From positions 1 through 10,411 of the forward strand of contig JALNYB010000042.1 of the NCBI GenBank assembly GCA_023230065.1: a stretch of DNA of 10,411 nucleotides, read 5' to 3'. The notes under the pieces are model-generated. The model made no database searches, was not told the origin of the DNA, and saw nothing but the letters and a program-made list of their open reading frames with translations. The DNA is from Candidatus Methanomethylophilaceae archaeon (GTDB lineage: Archaea > Thermoplasmatota > Thermoplasmata > Methanomassiliicoccales > Methanomethylophilaceae). Positions 1 to 6,475 of this stretch are shown piece by piece. Position numbers and translations under genes: made by a program. The stretch's first letter is position 1, and each line of letters starts with the position of its first letter.

Positions 1-88
1 TCAAGGACTCTATGTCTGCAGAATTAGATTCTGCGAATTCGGCAGATTCCCGGAGGAAGGGATATCTCGCGGCACGAAGTGAGTCCAT
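1..88 (-). CDS. priL: Probable DNA primase large subunit (PriL), N-terminal fragment, cut by the window's left edge
   Basis: An ATG at 88 on the minus strand opens 29 codons that run without a stop off the left edge. The peptide begins MDSLRAARYPFLRESAEFA and goes on to a SADIESL stretch. An early RYPFL-x-E-(A/S) motif followed by a short helix and an (I/L)E-x-L segment is what I associate with the N terminus of the archaeal primase large subunit. That protein partners the catalytic subunit PriS and carries an Fe-S domain further on, outside this window. The gene lies on the same strand as the radical SAM gene, 48 bases after its stop, so the two may be co-transcribed. No strong ribosome-binding site is visible. 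With only 29 residues the family call is tentative; that the frame is coding is somewhat more secure than its name. Confidence 0.5.
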   Translation of the reverse strand, partial: MDSLRAARYPFLRESAEFAESNSADIESL

Positions 89-136
89 GTACCCTGGAAA
101 ACAGTATTGATAGTTTAATATGCCGTTTTTCAGAAG

Positions 137-1753
137 TCAAGGATCTTCAAAGACTATCAAATCTTTAAGTCCGGTGATGACAACGGGGTCTTCTACGATC
201 TTCAAGAGATCATCAAATGATCTGTAAGGTTTATGAACAAAGATATTCGCAGATCTTTTTTTTCCAATTCCAGGGAGAGAACCTATTGCTGACATCGGCA
301 TTTTGTTTATATTAAAAGGATAAGAGATGCCTGTGACAGATCTGTACCCCCAATCAGTTATCTGAATGTCATAGGATCTCTCAAGTTCCAAGCGGTATGG
401 AACTCCAACCAATATTGGATATGAACCGATCTGTCGTCCGAATGTGATATTTCCGTCATGGAGTTCCATGTAAACATTCTTGAGAATAGTACCAGCTGGA
501 AAGATTCTTTCAAGCATGACGCGGTCTATATCTTCGCGGACGGTCTCTTTGAATTTTTTGAATATTTTTTGATCTACCTTTACATCGAACGCTCTTCTTA
601 TGGGAAGGACCTGACGGATATTGATACGTCTTATCATGAGCCCTTCATTTGTTATTTTCTGAAGGAATTCCAGATTCAGGTCATATGTATCTATTGTCTC
701 GCCATCAAGTCCACATATGAAATTCAATCCAGGAAGGAGTTTTGGAAGTCCGTTATCTCCTCTCTCTCCACCGATTTCGTTAATGATCTTTATAGCATCT
801 AAGACCTGTTCAGATGTACTGTTGAGATTATTTTTTAGATATACTCTGTGATCTGCAGATTCCATACCGAGTGCCAAGACGTTACCAGGAGTGCAGCATT
901 CTGTTATTGTTTCAATGACTTTTTTAGATTCTTCGTGATATTTTGATATGACCGCAGGATTTGCGTTATCTACATGAATTATATCGAAATTAAGTTCTTT
1001 TAAGCCATGGAATAATTCTGATACTGCGTTTGGATTTGGTCTTGGAATTTCTTCTTCGCTTGTGGATCCGTATGATATTATGCAAGTCTGTCCACCAATC
1101 CTGATGTTTCTTATCCCTAAGTTTTTTAATACTCTGGCTTCCGCCAATATGTCTTGGGGAGTTCTCATCAAAGGTTTGCCCTTGATCGGTTCGATGCAGT
1201 ATGAACATCCACCGTTCTTCCATCTATGACATCCTCTGTATGATTCTATTTCAACCATCAGTGGATGTGGAAAATCTTGGTGCTGTGTAACGATCCTCGC
1301 GCCTAAAAGCATCCATCTATTCCATTCATCAAGGGTTCTCAGTCTTTCTCCGACCTCTTTTCCTGTCATTCCATCGTACAACGATGCAGCAATATCTTTT
1401 TTGACAGCAAAATCGAATTTATTTGCAATATCTGATGATGCTGCAGACCCTCCGATTAGTTTCCATCCTTTCAGATTGGGGATCAAAGCATCCAATTCTT
1501 TCAAAGACATAGGCATAGAGCGAAGATATTTTCCAGGAACAGTATTTCCTGAAAGAACAACGCTCACGTCGGTATTCGGGATCCTCTTTCCTTTTCTTAT
1601 CATATCTATGGTAATGTAATCGACGTCAGCTCCCGCATCTATTGCAGCTCCAGCTATCGCTCTGATCATTGGAGAGATATATGGGGGGACTCCGAGCGCG
1701 GCAGGATCATCGATGTATCCGTCGATTACTGCGACTTTTATGTCTGAGGTCAT
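137..1753 (-). CDS. Radical SAM protein with TRAM-like and C-terminal helix-hairpin-helix domains (archaeal, function unknown)
   Basis: A 538-residue Fe-S/SAM enzyme of unassigned reaction. Residues 1-120 look like a Rossmann-type N-terminal domain resembling the B12-binding-like region of other radical SAM proteins, but without the DxHxxG cobalamin motif. The radical SAM core has its cluster cysteines at C175, C183 and C186 (RGC, then GGCSYC), a CX7CX2C spacing wider than the usual CX3CX2C. A GGQTC segment (220-224) and a LGMESAD segment (295-301) are typical strands of the core. Residues about 420-475 resemble a TRAM RNA-binding barrel (FGRQIGSYP). Residues 485-515 contain a helix-hairpin-helix (GSLPGIGKKRSANI), which suggests nucleic-acid binding. 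I placed the start at the ATG at 1753, not the one 60 bases upstream, because a TATA-like element at 1779-1786 would put transcription initiation near 1757, giving a nearly leaderless mRNA. Modification of RNA is an inference from the domains; the substrate is unknown. Confidence 0.85.
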   Translation of the reverse strand: MTSDIKVAVIDGYIDDPAALGVPPYISPMIRAIAGAAIDAGADVDYITIDMIRKGKRIPNTDVSVVLSGNTVPGKYLRSMPMSLKELDALIPNLKGWKLIGGSAASSDIANKFDFAVKKDIAASLYDGMTGKEVGERLRTLDEWNRWMLLGARIVTQHQDFPHPLMVEIESYRGCHRWKNGGCSYCIEPIKGKPLMRTPQDILAEARVLKNLGIRNIRIGGQTCIISYGSTSEEEIPRPNPNAVSELFHGLKELNFDIIHVDNANPAVISKYHEESKKVIETITECCTPGNVLALGMESADHRVYLKNNLNSTSEQVLDAIKIINEIGGERGDNGLPKLLPGLNFICGLDGETIDTYDLNLEFLQKITNEGLMIRRINIRQVLPIRRAFDVKVDQKIFKKFKETVREDIDRVMLERIFPAGTILKNVYMELHDGNITFGRQIGSYPILVGVPYRLELERSYDIQITDWGYRSVTGISYPFNINKMPMSAIGSLPGIGKKRSANIFVHKPYRSFDDLLKIVEDPVVITGLKDLIVFEDP

Positions 1754-1778
1754 GTCATTTCTCTGAATGTAAATTAGG

Positions 1779-1786
1779 TATAAATA
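1779..1786. promoter_or_regulatory. TATA-box candidate between the divergent radical SAM and malic enzyme genes
   Basis: TATAAATA on the plus strand reads TATTTATA on the minus strand. In the minus direction initiation about 25 bases away falls just before the radical SAM ATG at 1753. In the plus direction it would give a leader of about 50 bases for the malic enzyme, containing the inverted repeat at 1826-1840. It may serve one or both directions. Confidence 0.5.
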
Positions 1787-1825
1787 TGAACAGCGTAATA
1801 AAGGTGATAGCAATCCGCAGATAAA

Positions 1826-1840
1826 CTACGAATTTCGTAG
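1826..1840. promoter_or_regulatory. Perfect 7-bp inverted repeat ahead of the malic enzyme gene, candidate operator or leader element
   Basis: CTACGAA, one T, then TTCGTAG: two perfect 7-base arms around a single base. It ends six bases before the GGAG ribosome-binding site (1847-1850) of the malic enzyme gene. With a one-base spacer it suits a dimeric DNA-binding regulator better than an RNA hairpin. No regulator is identified in the window. Confidence 0.4.
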
Positions 1841-1858
1841 TAAAATGGAGAAATATAC

Positions 1859-3205
1859 GTGACAAATGATAAAGAAATGACAGTAGAAGAGCGTCTTCAG
1901 TTAGCAAAGAAGCCTGGACAGGACGCTATGGTCATGCACAAATTTTATGGTGGAAAGATCGAGATCGTGCCTAAGGCATGTGTCAGAAATTTTGATGATT
2001 TCGCCATTTGGTACTCACCAGGAGTGGCTGAGCCCTGCAAGGATATCGCTAAGAATCCTGATATGGTATACGAACATACGTGCAAATGGAATACAGTAGC
2101 AGTAGTATCTGACGGAACCCGTGTATTAGGTCTCGGAGATATTGGTCCAGAAGCAGCAATGCCTGTCATGGAAGGAAAAGCAATGCTTTTCAAATATCTC
2201 GGGGGAGTGGACTGTGTACCTATTTGTTTAGATACAAAGGACCCAGAAAAGATCATAGAAACTGTTAGGCTTATCGCTCCGTCATTTGGAGGAATTAATC
2301 TCGAGGATATCTCTAATCCTAAATGTTTTGATATTTTAGATGAGCTCAGAAGAGATTGTAAGATCCCCGTTTGGCACGATGATCAGCAGGGAACAGCTAC
2401 AGTCGAAGTCGCAGGTGCAATCAATGCATTGAAGCTCGTTGGAAAGAAGATCGAGGATGCAAACATCACTGTTATTGGTGCAGGTGCAGCATCTATCGCA
2501 ATCACAAGACTTCTTTTGGCAACAGGATTCAAGCCAAGTAACCTCTGCATGTGTGATTCAACAGGAATCCTCAACATGGATAGGACCGATGTCGAGGGAC
2601 AGTTCAAACAGAAATGGGAGATCTGCAATAAGACCAATGGTGCAGGAAAGAAAGGCGGAATGAAAGAGGCGATGAAGGGTGCAGATATAGTCATTGCAGC
2701 ATCACGTCCTGGACCTGGAACCATCAAGCCAGAGTATTGTGATGGCATGGCAGATGATGGTATCATCTTTGCAACTGCAAATCCAATACCTGAGATATGG
2801 CCTTGGGAAGCAAAAGAGCATGGTGTTAAGATATTCGCTACTGGACGTTCAGATTTCCCGAACCAGGTTAACAATTCAATGGGATTCCCTGCAATATTCC
2901 GTGGTGTGCTTGATGTAAGGGCTAAGACAATTACGGATGAGATGTGTATCGCAGCCGCTACTGAATTGGCAAAGTGTGCTGAGGAACAGGGACTCACCGA
3001 GGATTACATAATTCCTACAATGAGGGAATTCGAAGTATTTCCTAGAGAAGCAGTTGCTGTTGCAATGAAAGCTCAAGAACAGGGTGTCGCGCGCCTTAAA
3101 CTTTCACGTCAGGAACTTTATGATAAGGCAAGTTTCATGATTAAGAGATCAAGAGATTTGACTCAAAAGATGATGGATGACGGATTCATAGCAGAATTCG
3201 AATAA
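1859..3205 (+). CDS. Malic enzyme (malate dehydrogenase, oxaloacetate-decarboxylating)
   Basis: A cytoplasmic enzyme converting L-malate to pyruvate and CO2 with reduction of NAD(P)+. At 448 residues it is the short form, without the phosphotransacetylase-like tail of bacterial MaeB. The malic domain has the tyrosine motif WYSPGVAEP (Y52), SDGTRVLGLGDIGPEAAMP (84-102) with the conserved lysine K107 in MEGKAM, and the metal-binding acidic residues E149/D150 (NLED) and D174/D175 (WHDDQQGT). The Rossmann domain has GAGAAS (207-212) and an acidic residue after the second strand (D233), which favours NAD over NADP. ATANPIPEI (305-313) and NNSMGFPAIFRG (338-349) follow as expected. The start is a GTG at 1859, supported by GGAG at 1847-1850 with an 8-base gap; an in-frame ATG at 1877 is the alternative. 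The gene is monocistronic: a divergent gene lies upstream and a hairpin terminator downstream. Probable role: supplying pyruvate and reductant from C4 acids. Confidence 0.95.
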   Translation: MTNDKEMTVEERLQLAKKPGQDAMVMHKFYGGKIEIVPKACVRNFDDFAIWYSPGVAEPCKDIAKNPDMVYEHTCKWNTVAVVSDGTRVLGLGDIGPEAAMPVMEGKAMLFKYLGGVDCVPICLDTKDPEKIIETVRLIAPSFGGINLEDISNPKCFDILDELRRDCKIPVWHDDQQGTATVEVAGAINALKLVGKKIEDANITVIGAGAASIAITRLLLATGFKPSNLCMCDSTGILNMDRTDVEGQFKQKWEICNKTNGAGKKGGMKEAMKGADIVIAASRPGPGTIKPEYCDGMADDGIIFATANPIPEIWPWEAKEHGVKIFATGRSDFPNQVNNSMGFPAIFRGVLDVRAKTITDEMCIAAATELAKCAEEQGLTEDYIIPTMREFEVFPREAVAVAMKAQEQGVARLKLSRQELYDKASFMIKRSRDLTQKMMDDGFIAEFE

Positions 3206-3211
3206 ACTATG

Positions 3212-3237
3212 AAGGGGATTAAATCCCCTTATTTTTA
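3212..3237 (+). terminator. Hairpin terminator after the malic enzyme gene
   Basis: AAGGGGATT and AATCCCCTT are perfect 9-base arms around one A (3212-3230), which folds as a G/C-rich stem with a small A/T loop. They are followed by ATTTTTA, starting 6 bases after the stop codon. It lies between convergent genes. For the opposite strand the stem is present but a T tract after it is not. Confidence 0.8.
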
Positions 3238-3286
3238 AATTTATTCTTTGAAATGATTCAAGGAATTCAACAAATGATTCTTTGAT

Positions 3287-3838
3287 TTATTTTCGTTTGA
3301 CTTTGGGTACGAATAGATCTGTGTAGTTGTCAATAGCACCTTGAATGATATCATCGACCTTGTCTGCACCAATGATCTCATCCACGGCGGTTTGCTTGTT
3401 CTCGAGTGCCTTATAGACCGAGAAAAAGTGAGCCATTTCGTCGAAGATATGTTTCGGGAGTTCGGAGATATCCTTGTATGAGTTATACATCGGATCGTCG
3501 AACGGTATCGATATTATCTTCTCATCATTTGCACCGCAATCGATCATTTTGATAGCGCCTATAGGGTAACAATGGACCAAGGTCATGGGTGCGATAGGTT
3601 CTGAACAAAGAACGAGTGCATCGAGAGGGTCTTTGTCGTCCGCATATGTTCTTGGAATGAAACCGTAATTTGCCGGGTAATGTGTGGATGTGTAAAGGAT
3701 GCGGTCAAGCCTGAGAAGGCCTGTCTCTTTGTCCAATTCATATTTGTTTTTGCTTCCTTTGGAGATTTCGACTACCACCATGTAATCATTCTTTGAAATT
3801 CTTTTTGGATCAATGTCATGCCAAATATTAGATGTCAT
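3287..3838 (-). CDS. ppa: Inorganic pyrophosphatase, family I (soluble)
   Basis: Hydrolyses pyrophosphate to two phosphates in the cytoplasm and so pulls forward nucleotide-sugar, DNA, RNA and aminoacyl-tRNA synthesis. The 183-residue length is normal for the family. Visible active-site features are E24 in [12 protein letters not shown], the K32-Y33-E34 triplet, R46 in the LDR segment, [12 protein letters not shown] (53-64), the metal-binding signature DDKDPLD (D68, D70, D73) and the [22 protein letters not shown] helix region (about 114-139). I chose the ATG at 3838: GAAGTGA lies just before it (3844-3850), a fair match to the archaeal GGAGGTGA. The in-frame GTG at 3847 (186 residues) falls inside that element. 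The promoter has a canonical TTTATATA box, which is itself bracketed by an inverted repeat. Convergent with the malic enzyme gene. Confidence 0.96.
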   Translation of the reverse strand: MTSNIWHDIDPKRISKNDYMVVVEISKGSKNKYELDKETGLLRLDRILYTSTHYPANYGFIPRTYADDKDPLDALVLCSEPIAPMTLVHCYPIGAIKMIDCGANDEKIISIPFDDPMYNSYKDISELPKHIFDEMAHFFSVYKALENKQTAVDEIIGADKVDDIIQGAIDNYTDLFVPKVKRK

Positions 3839-3869
3839 TTTATTCACTTCTGTGATGATAGGTTGAAAT

Positions 3870-3900
3870 TTTGAGATATATAAATTATTGTCATCTCAAA
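3870..3900 (-). promoter_or_regulatory. Pyrophosphatase promoter: TATA box bracketed by an 8-bp inverted repeat
   Basis: On the minus strand TTTATATA (3877-3884) matches the archaeal TATA consensus, with initiation expected near 3853-3857, leaving a leader of about 15 bases. TTTGAGAT (3870-3877) and ATCTCAAA (3893-3900) are perfect 8-base inverted arms separated by 15 bases, about two helical turns centre to centre. One arm sits just upstream of the box and the other overlaps its downstream end, so a bound dimer could block TBP/TFB. The TATA call is firmer than the operator call. Confidence 0.6.
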
Positions 3901-3920
3901 GATAAATTGTAGTTGGATTA

Positions 3921-3940
3921 TAGGGTGAACCCTAAAAAAG
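3921..3940 (-). terminator. Oligo-T stop signal and small inverted repeat after the aEF-1beta gene
   Basis: On the minus strand a run of six T (3935-3940) begins seven bases after the aEF-1beta stop codon; oligo-T alone can end transcription in archaea. Next to it TAGGGT and ACCCTA (3921-3934) form 6-base inverted arms with a two-base gap. The T run precedes the repeat, so this is not a classic hairpin-then-T terminator. The repeat could instead belong to the pyrophosphatase promoter about 35 bases further on. Confidence 0.4.
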
Positions 3941-3946
3941 TTTGAA

Positions 3947-4216
3947 TCAACAGACAGTCTGTGATACACATTCTACGTTTTCGATACCATCGATTCCGTG
4001 AAGTGCATCTTCCAGAGTGCTGCCGACAGACTCATCAGAGTCATTAATATCGAAACCGACATTAACCTTCATAAGGCCGAATGCTACAGGTAAGATCCTC
4101 GCTTCTAAAATCTTAACGCCCGTAGGTATAACCGTACTGATGGTTTCTATGACCTTGTTTAAATCTACCTCGGTGCTTTCAGGCATGAGGTCGTATGTTG
4201 CTACGATCTGTCCCAT
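3947..4216 (-). CDS. ef1b: Translation elongation factor 1-beta (aEF-1beta)
   Basis: The guanine-nucleotide exchange factor that recharges aEF-1alpha with GTP during translation elongation. The 89-residue product is the usual archaeal size, equivalent to the C-terminal exchange domain of eukaryotic EF-1beta. It shows the family's split beta-alpha-beta plan: an N-terminal strand (MGQIVATYDLMPES), a helix (VDLNKVIETI), then EARILPVAFGLMKVNVGFDI (38-57), where the conserved PVAFGL segment is diagnostic, and a helix and final strand ending VECVSQTVC. The gene starts 9 bases after the zinc-ribbon gene's stop. AAGGTG at that stop codon serves as its ribosome-binding site, so translational coupling is likely. 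A T6 stretch follows the gene. Confidence 0.95.
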   Translation of the reverse strand: MGQIVATYDLMPESTEVDLNKVIETISTVIPTGVKILEARILPVAFGLMKVNVGFDINDSDESVGSTLEDALHGIDGIENVECVSQTVC

Positions 4217-4225
4217 TTTAACACC

Positions 4226-4393
4226 TTAAGGTCCGATGAATCCGCACTTTTTACATTCGTATGAAACGCCCTGATCGCGGCATTGGTCGCATCTTCCGAT
4301 TTCAGTTTCCCCGCATTTGGGGCACTTGAATGAAGTGTTACCGTGGCCAATAAGCCTTTTACCGCATGAAGAGCAAATCTTGTCTGCTGCCAT
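4226..4393 (-). CDS. 55-residue four-knuckle zinc-ribbon protein co-encoded with aEF-1beta
   Basis: A short gene reading MAADKICSSCGKRLIGHG and ending KKCGFIGP. Four CxxC knuckles are visible, at C7/C10, C24/C27, C35/C38 and C47/C50, enough for two zinc sites; little else is present in the protein. This matches the archaeal zinc-ribbon microprotein family of predicted RNA-binding proteins, which includes the Haloferax zinc-finger microprotein HVO_2753, in my recollection also found beside the aEF-1beta gene. The ATG at 4393 is about 25 bases from the TATA box at 4416-4424, so the transcript should be leaderless or nearly so. It leads a two-gene operon with aEF-1beta, which suggests a job at or near the ribosome. 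The molecular function is not established by the sequence. A longer open frame over the same strand (4201-4437) is out of register and lacks the cysteine pattern. Confidence 0.9.
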   Translation of the reverse strand: MAADKICSSCGKRLIGHGNTSFKCPKCGETEIGRCDQCRDQGVSYECKKCGFIGP

Positions 4394-4415
4394 ACCAATG
4401 CGATACTATTTCGGG

Positions 4416-4424
4416 TATATAAAA
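4416..4424 (-). promoter_or_regulatory. TATA box for the zinc-ribbon/aEF-1beta operon
   Basis: On the minus strand TTTTATATA contains the archaeal consensus TTTATATA, about 25 bases before the zinc-ribbon ATG. Read on the plus strand, TATATAAAA could also initiate near 4445 and give the DUF89 gene a leader of about 65 bases. I see no better TATA element for that gene, so the box may be shared. Confidence 0.6.
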
Positions 4425-4510
4425 CAAAAGGGTGCATAATAATAAGTAAAAATAGGAGAATTATTTTGTCAAGGCGAAAGAATTATCCTTAAGGTGGTTA
4501 TTAGGAAATT

Positions 4511-5380
4511 ATGAAAGTGCACTCTGATTGTGTTCCGTGTCTTATGAAACGTGTTCTTTTCCAGGCTCGTTTGCTTGATAATGGTACTGAATTCGATGCT
4601 GTAACAGTAGCTTTGAAGACATATGCAAAGAATATATCCAGAGGGCAAAATTCTGCAAGATTGGCAACGGCAGTTCATAGAAGTGCGTATGATGCGATGG
4701 GAGTCATAGATCCGTATTTTGAATTAAAGGTACGTGCTGACGAAGTCGCAGAGAGATACATCGGAAGATTGGAAGAATTCGTTAATAAATCTGATGATAG
4801 ATTTGCAGCGGCCGTTAGAGTCTCGATAATAGGTAATATCATGGATTTCGGATCTGGGATAGCAATTGATGATCCAGATGATTTTGAAAATCATTTCGAG
4901 GAACTTCTTCTGCAGGGCATAGGTTTCGATGAGACCGAGAAGGTCAAAAAAATCGTCGAAGATGCAGGTACCGTAATCTATATGTTTGATAATTGCGGAG
5001 AATCGCAGTTTGATAAGATCCTCATCAGAGAACTCAAGAGGATGGGGAAGCGCATTGTTGGTGTGGTCAGAGGACAAGCGATCCTCAATGATGTCACGCT
5101 TAAAGATGCGTTACGTATAGGCCTTGATAAAGAAGTAGATCTTCTGTTGACGTCTAATTCGTTCTCGATCGGTGTAGATATGAAGAAGATAGGAGATGAT
5201 CTGAAGTATGAGATTTCTCAGGCAAGTATAATTTTGGCCAAAGGAATGGCAAATTATGAATCATTATCTGATGAGAAATTAAGCATTCCAATAGCATATC
5301 TTCTCAGATCCAAGTGTATTCCTGTGTCGAGATGTTTGGGCGTAAAAATAGGTACGAATGTTGTAAAATTGCAGGAATGA
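4511..5380 (+). CDS. DUF89 / ARMT1-like metal-dependent damage-control phosphatase
   Basis: A 289-residue member of the DUF89 family of metal-dependent phosphohydrolases, which are proposed to remove damaged or unwanted phosphometabolites. The archaeal branch starts with a cysteine pair, seen here as MKVHSDCVPC (C7, C10). Core motifs are the helical N-terminal half, IGNIMDFG (107-114, N109), the metal-binding YMFDNCGE (157-164, with D160/N161), RELKRMGKRIVGVVRGQAILNDVT (173-196, D194), the SNS segment (215-217) and AKGMANYE (243-250, K244). The start at 4511 has AGGA five bases upstream and AAGGTGG further away. It stands 57 bases before the heptose operon on the same strand; a separate TATA-like element there suggests its own transcript, though read-through is possible. 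The substrate is not known. Acting on sugar phosphates is plausible for the family and would fit this neighbour. Confidence 0.9.
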   Translation: MKVHSDCVPCLMKRVLFQARLLDNGTEFDAVTVALKTYAKNISRGQNSARLATAVHRSAYDAMGVIDPYFELKVRADEVAERYIGRLEEFVNKSDDRFAAAVRVSIIGNIMDFGSGIAIDDPDDFENHFEELLLQGIGFDETEKVKKIVEDAGTVIYMFDNCGESQFDKILIRELKRMGKRIVGVVRGQAILNDVTLKDALRIGLDKEVDLLLTSNSFSIGVDMKKIGDDLKYEISQASIILAKGMANYESLSDEKLSIPIAYLLRSKCIPVSRCLGVKIGTNVVKLQE

Positions 5381-5400
5381 TTATTTTCTGTGTGTGAAAA

Positions 5401-5409
5401 TATTTAATA
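5401..5409 (+). promoter_or_regulatory. TATA-box candidate for the heptose operon
   Basis: TATTTAATA lies 28 bases before the ATG at 5438, so initiation would leave a leader of roughly ten bases. A weak inverted repeat, GTTCC (5414-5418) and GGAAC (5425-5429), lies just after it near the expected initiation site. No strong ribosome-binding site precedes the first gene, consistent with a near-leaderless start. Confidence 0.5.
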
Positions 5410-5437
5410 ACGTGTTCCGTTTGGGGAACTGATATTA

Positions 5438-6475
5438 ATGGCGTCTGAAGTAAAGCAGGCGGTTATAATGGTAGGCGGAAAGGGAACAAGACTCTTGCCC
5501 CTAACAGAAAATAAGCCTAAACCAATTTTGCCCGTTCTAGATAAGCCGTGTCTACGATATTTGATTGAGTCATTGGTTGAAGCAGGGGTCAAAGAAGTCA
5601 TATTAGCTTGCGGGTATCGTTCCGATAAGCTAGTTGAAGCTATTGGGGACGGTTCAGATCTTGGAATCAAAATAGATTATTCTTACGAAGATGAACCTCT
5701 GGGGACCGGAGGTGCAATAAAACTTATCGAGGATAAATTAGATGATACATTCATCGCGGCCAATGGCGATGTATTTGCAGATATTTCTGTTAAAGAGGAA
5801 ATCGAAAAGCATATATCTACGCAGGCGAAGGTAACAATAGCGCTTACTTCTGCAAAGAATCCATGTGAGTTTGGGATAGTAAGACTCGATGATGATGAGC
5901 GCATATTAGAATTCAAAGAGAAACCTAAACCCGAAGAAGTGTTTTCAGATCTGGTGAATGCGGGAGTATATGTTTTAGAAAAAAGTATCCTTGCTGATAT
6001 TCCTAAAGGAAGTTTTTTTGATTTTTCCAAGGATCTGATTCCCATTCTTATGAGAAAGGGAGATAGGATTCAGGGATATCTTCTCAAAGGCATCTGGAGG
6101 GATGTGGGACGTCCGTCAGATCTGTTAGGAGCCAATCTTATCATGGCTACAAAACTTTATGATGATTTTGAATGGGGCGGCAAGAGATTCGAGGCTGCCA
6201 CCATAAAGAAACCCTTTTATCTCGGTGCAGATGGGTTTGTGGATAATTCAGAGGTTGCTGCATCGGTCATATTGAAGAATAGTAAGATTAAAGATAGTAA
6301 AATCGTTAATTCTTTGATTATGACGGGTTGCGATGTCAGCGGGGCAAAGATCGAGTGCAGTATTCTCGGAGACGGTTGCAAGGTTATGGCCAATTCTCAT
6401 ATCGTCAACTCTGTTTTGGGTGATGGAACAGTTGTTGAATCTGGAAAATCTATGATAGATAATAAGGTGGTTTAA
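5438..6475 (+). CDS. Sugar-1-phosphate nucleotidyltransferase with left-handed beta-helix tail, probable heptose-1-phosphate guanylyltransferase
   Basis: Joins an NTP to a sugar 1-phosphate, releasing pyrophosphate. The N-terminal Rossmann domain (about 5-235) carries MVGGKGTRLLPLTENKPKPI (11-30), with the GGKGTRL nucleotide loop and K28 in the KPKPI segment. It continues with EPLGTGGAI (86-94), the metal-binding ANGDV (D111), FKEKP (159-163) and WRDVGRP (220-226, D222). The tail (about 258-340) has hexapeptide-like turns such as NSKIKDSKIVNS and GDGCKVMANSHIVNSVLGDG, a left-handed beta-helix often used for oligomerisation. By itself it would be called a mannose- or glucose-1-phosphate nucleotidyltransferase. 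Bacterial HddC is shorter, without the tail. The heptose assignment rests on the overlapping kinase and isomerase/phosphatase genes downstream, and the choice of GTP is inferred from the HddA-type pathway. It is the first gene of the operon. Confidence 0.8.
   Translation: MASEVKQAVIMVGGKGTRLLPLTENKPKPILPVLDKPCLRYLIESLVEAGVKEVILACGYRSDKLVEAIGDGSDLGIKIDYSYEDEPLGTGGAIKLIEDKLDDTFIAANGDVFADISVKEEIEKHISTQAKVTIALTSAKNPCEFGIVRLDDDERILEFKEKPKPEEVFSDLVNAGVYVLEKSILADIPKGSFFDFSKDLIPILMRKGDRIQGYLLKGIWRDVGRPSDLLGANLIMATKLYDDFEWGGKRFEAATIKKPFYLGADGFVDNSEVAASVILKNSKIKDSKIVNSLIMTGCDVSGAKIECSILGDGCKVMANSHIVNSVLGDGTVVESGKSMIDNKVV

Noticed and set aside
1..110. Plus-strand open frame from 3 to 110 at the left edge
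   Set aside because: It shows no recognisable motif and lies antisense to the MDSLRAARYPFL frame, which resembles a known protein start and agrees in strand with the neighbouring gene.
1845..1862. Five-codon upstream ORF (ATG at 1845) overlapping the malic enzyme GTG start
   Set aside because: Its ATG overlaps the GGAG ribosome-binding site itself and it has no site of its own, so the overlap is probably chance.
2383..2997. 204-residue open frame on the minus strand inside the malic enzyme gene
   Set aside because: It is antisense to strongly conserved malic enzyme codons, shows no recognisable motif, and has no promoter or ribosome-binding site of its own.
3243..3285. Direct repeat ATTCTTTGA (3243-3251 and 3277-3285) between convergent genes
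   Set aside because: A nine-base match in an AT-rich spacer with no further copies; no sign of an attachment site or mobile element.
4201..4437. 78-residue minus-strand frame over the zinc-ribbon gene
   Set aside because: It is a shifted reading of the zinc-ribbon gene, overlaps the aEF-1beta start and begins upstream of the TATA box. The 55-residue frame with eight ordered cysteines is clearly the real one.
5414..5429. GTTCC/GGAAC inverted repeat ahead of the heptose operon
   Set aside because: Five-base arms with a six-base loop are too short to call an operator on their own; it is only mentioned under the promoter entry.
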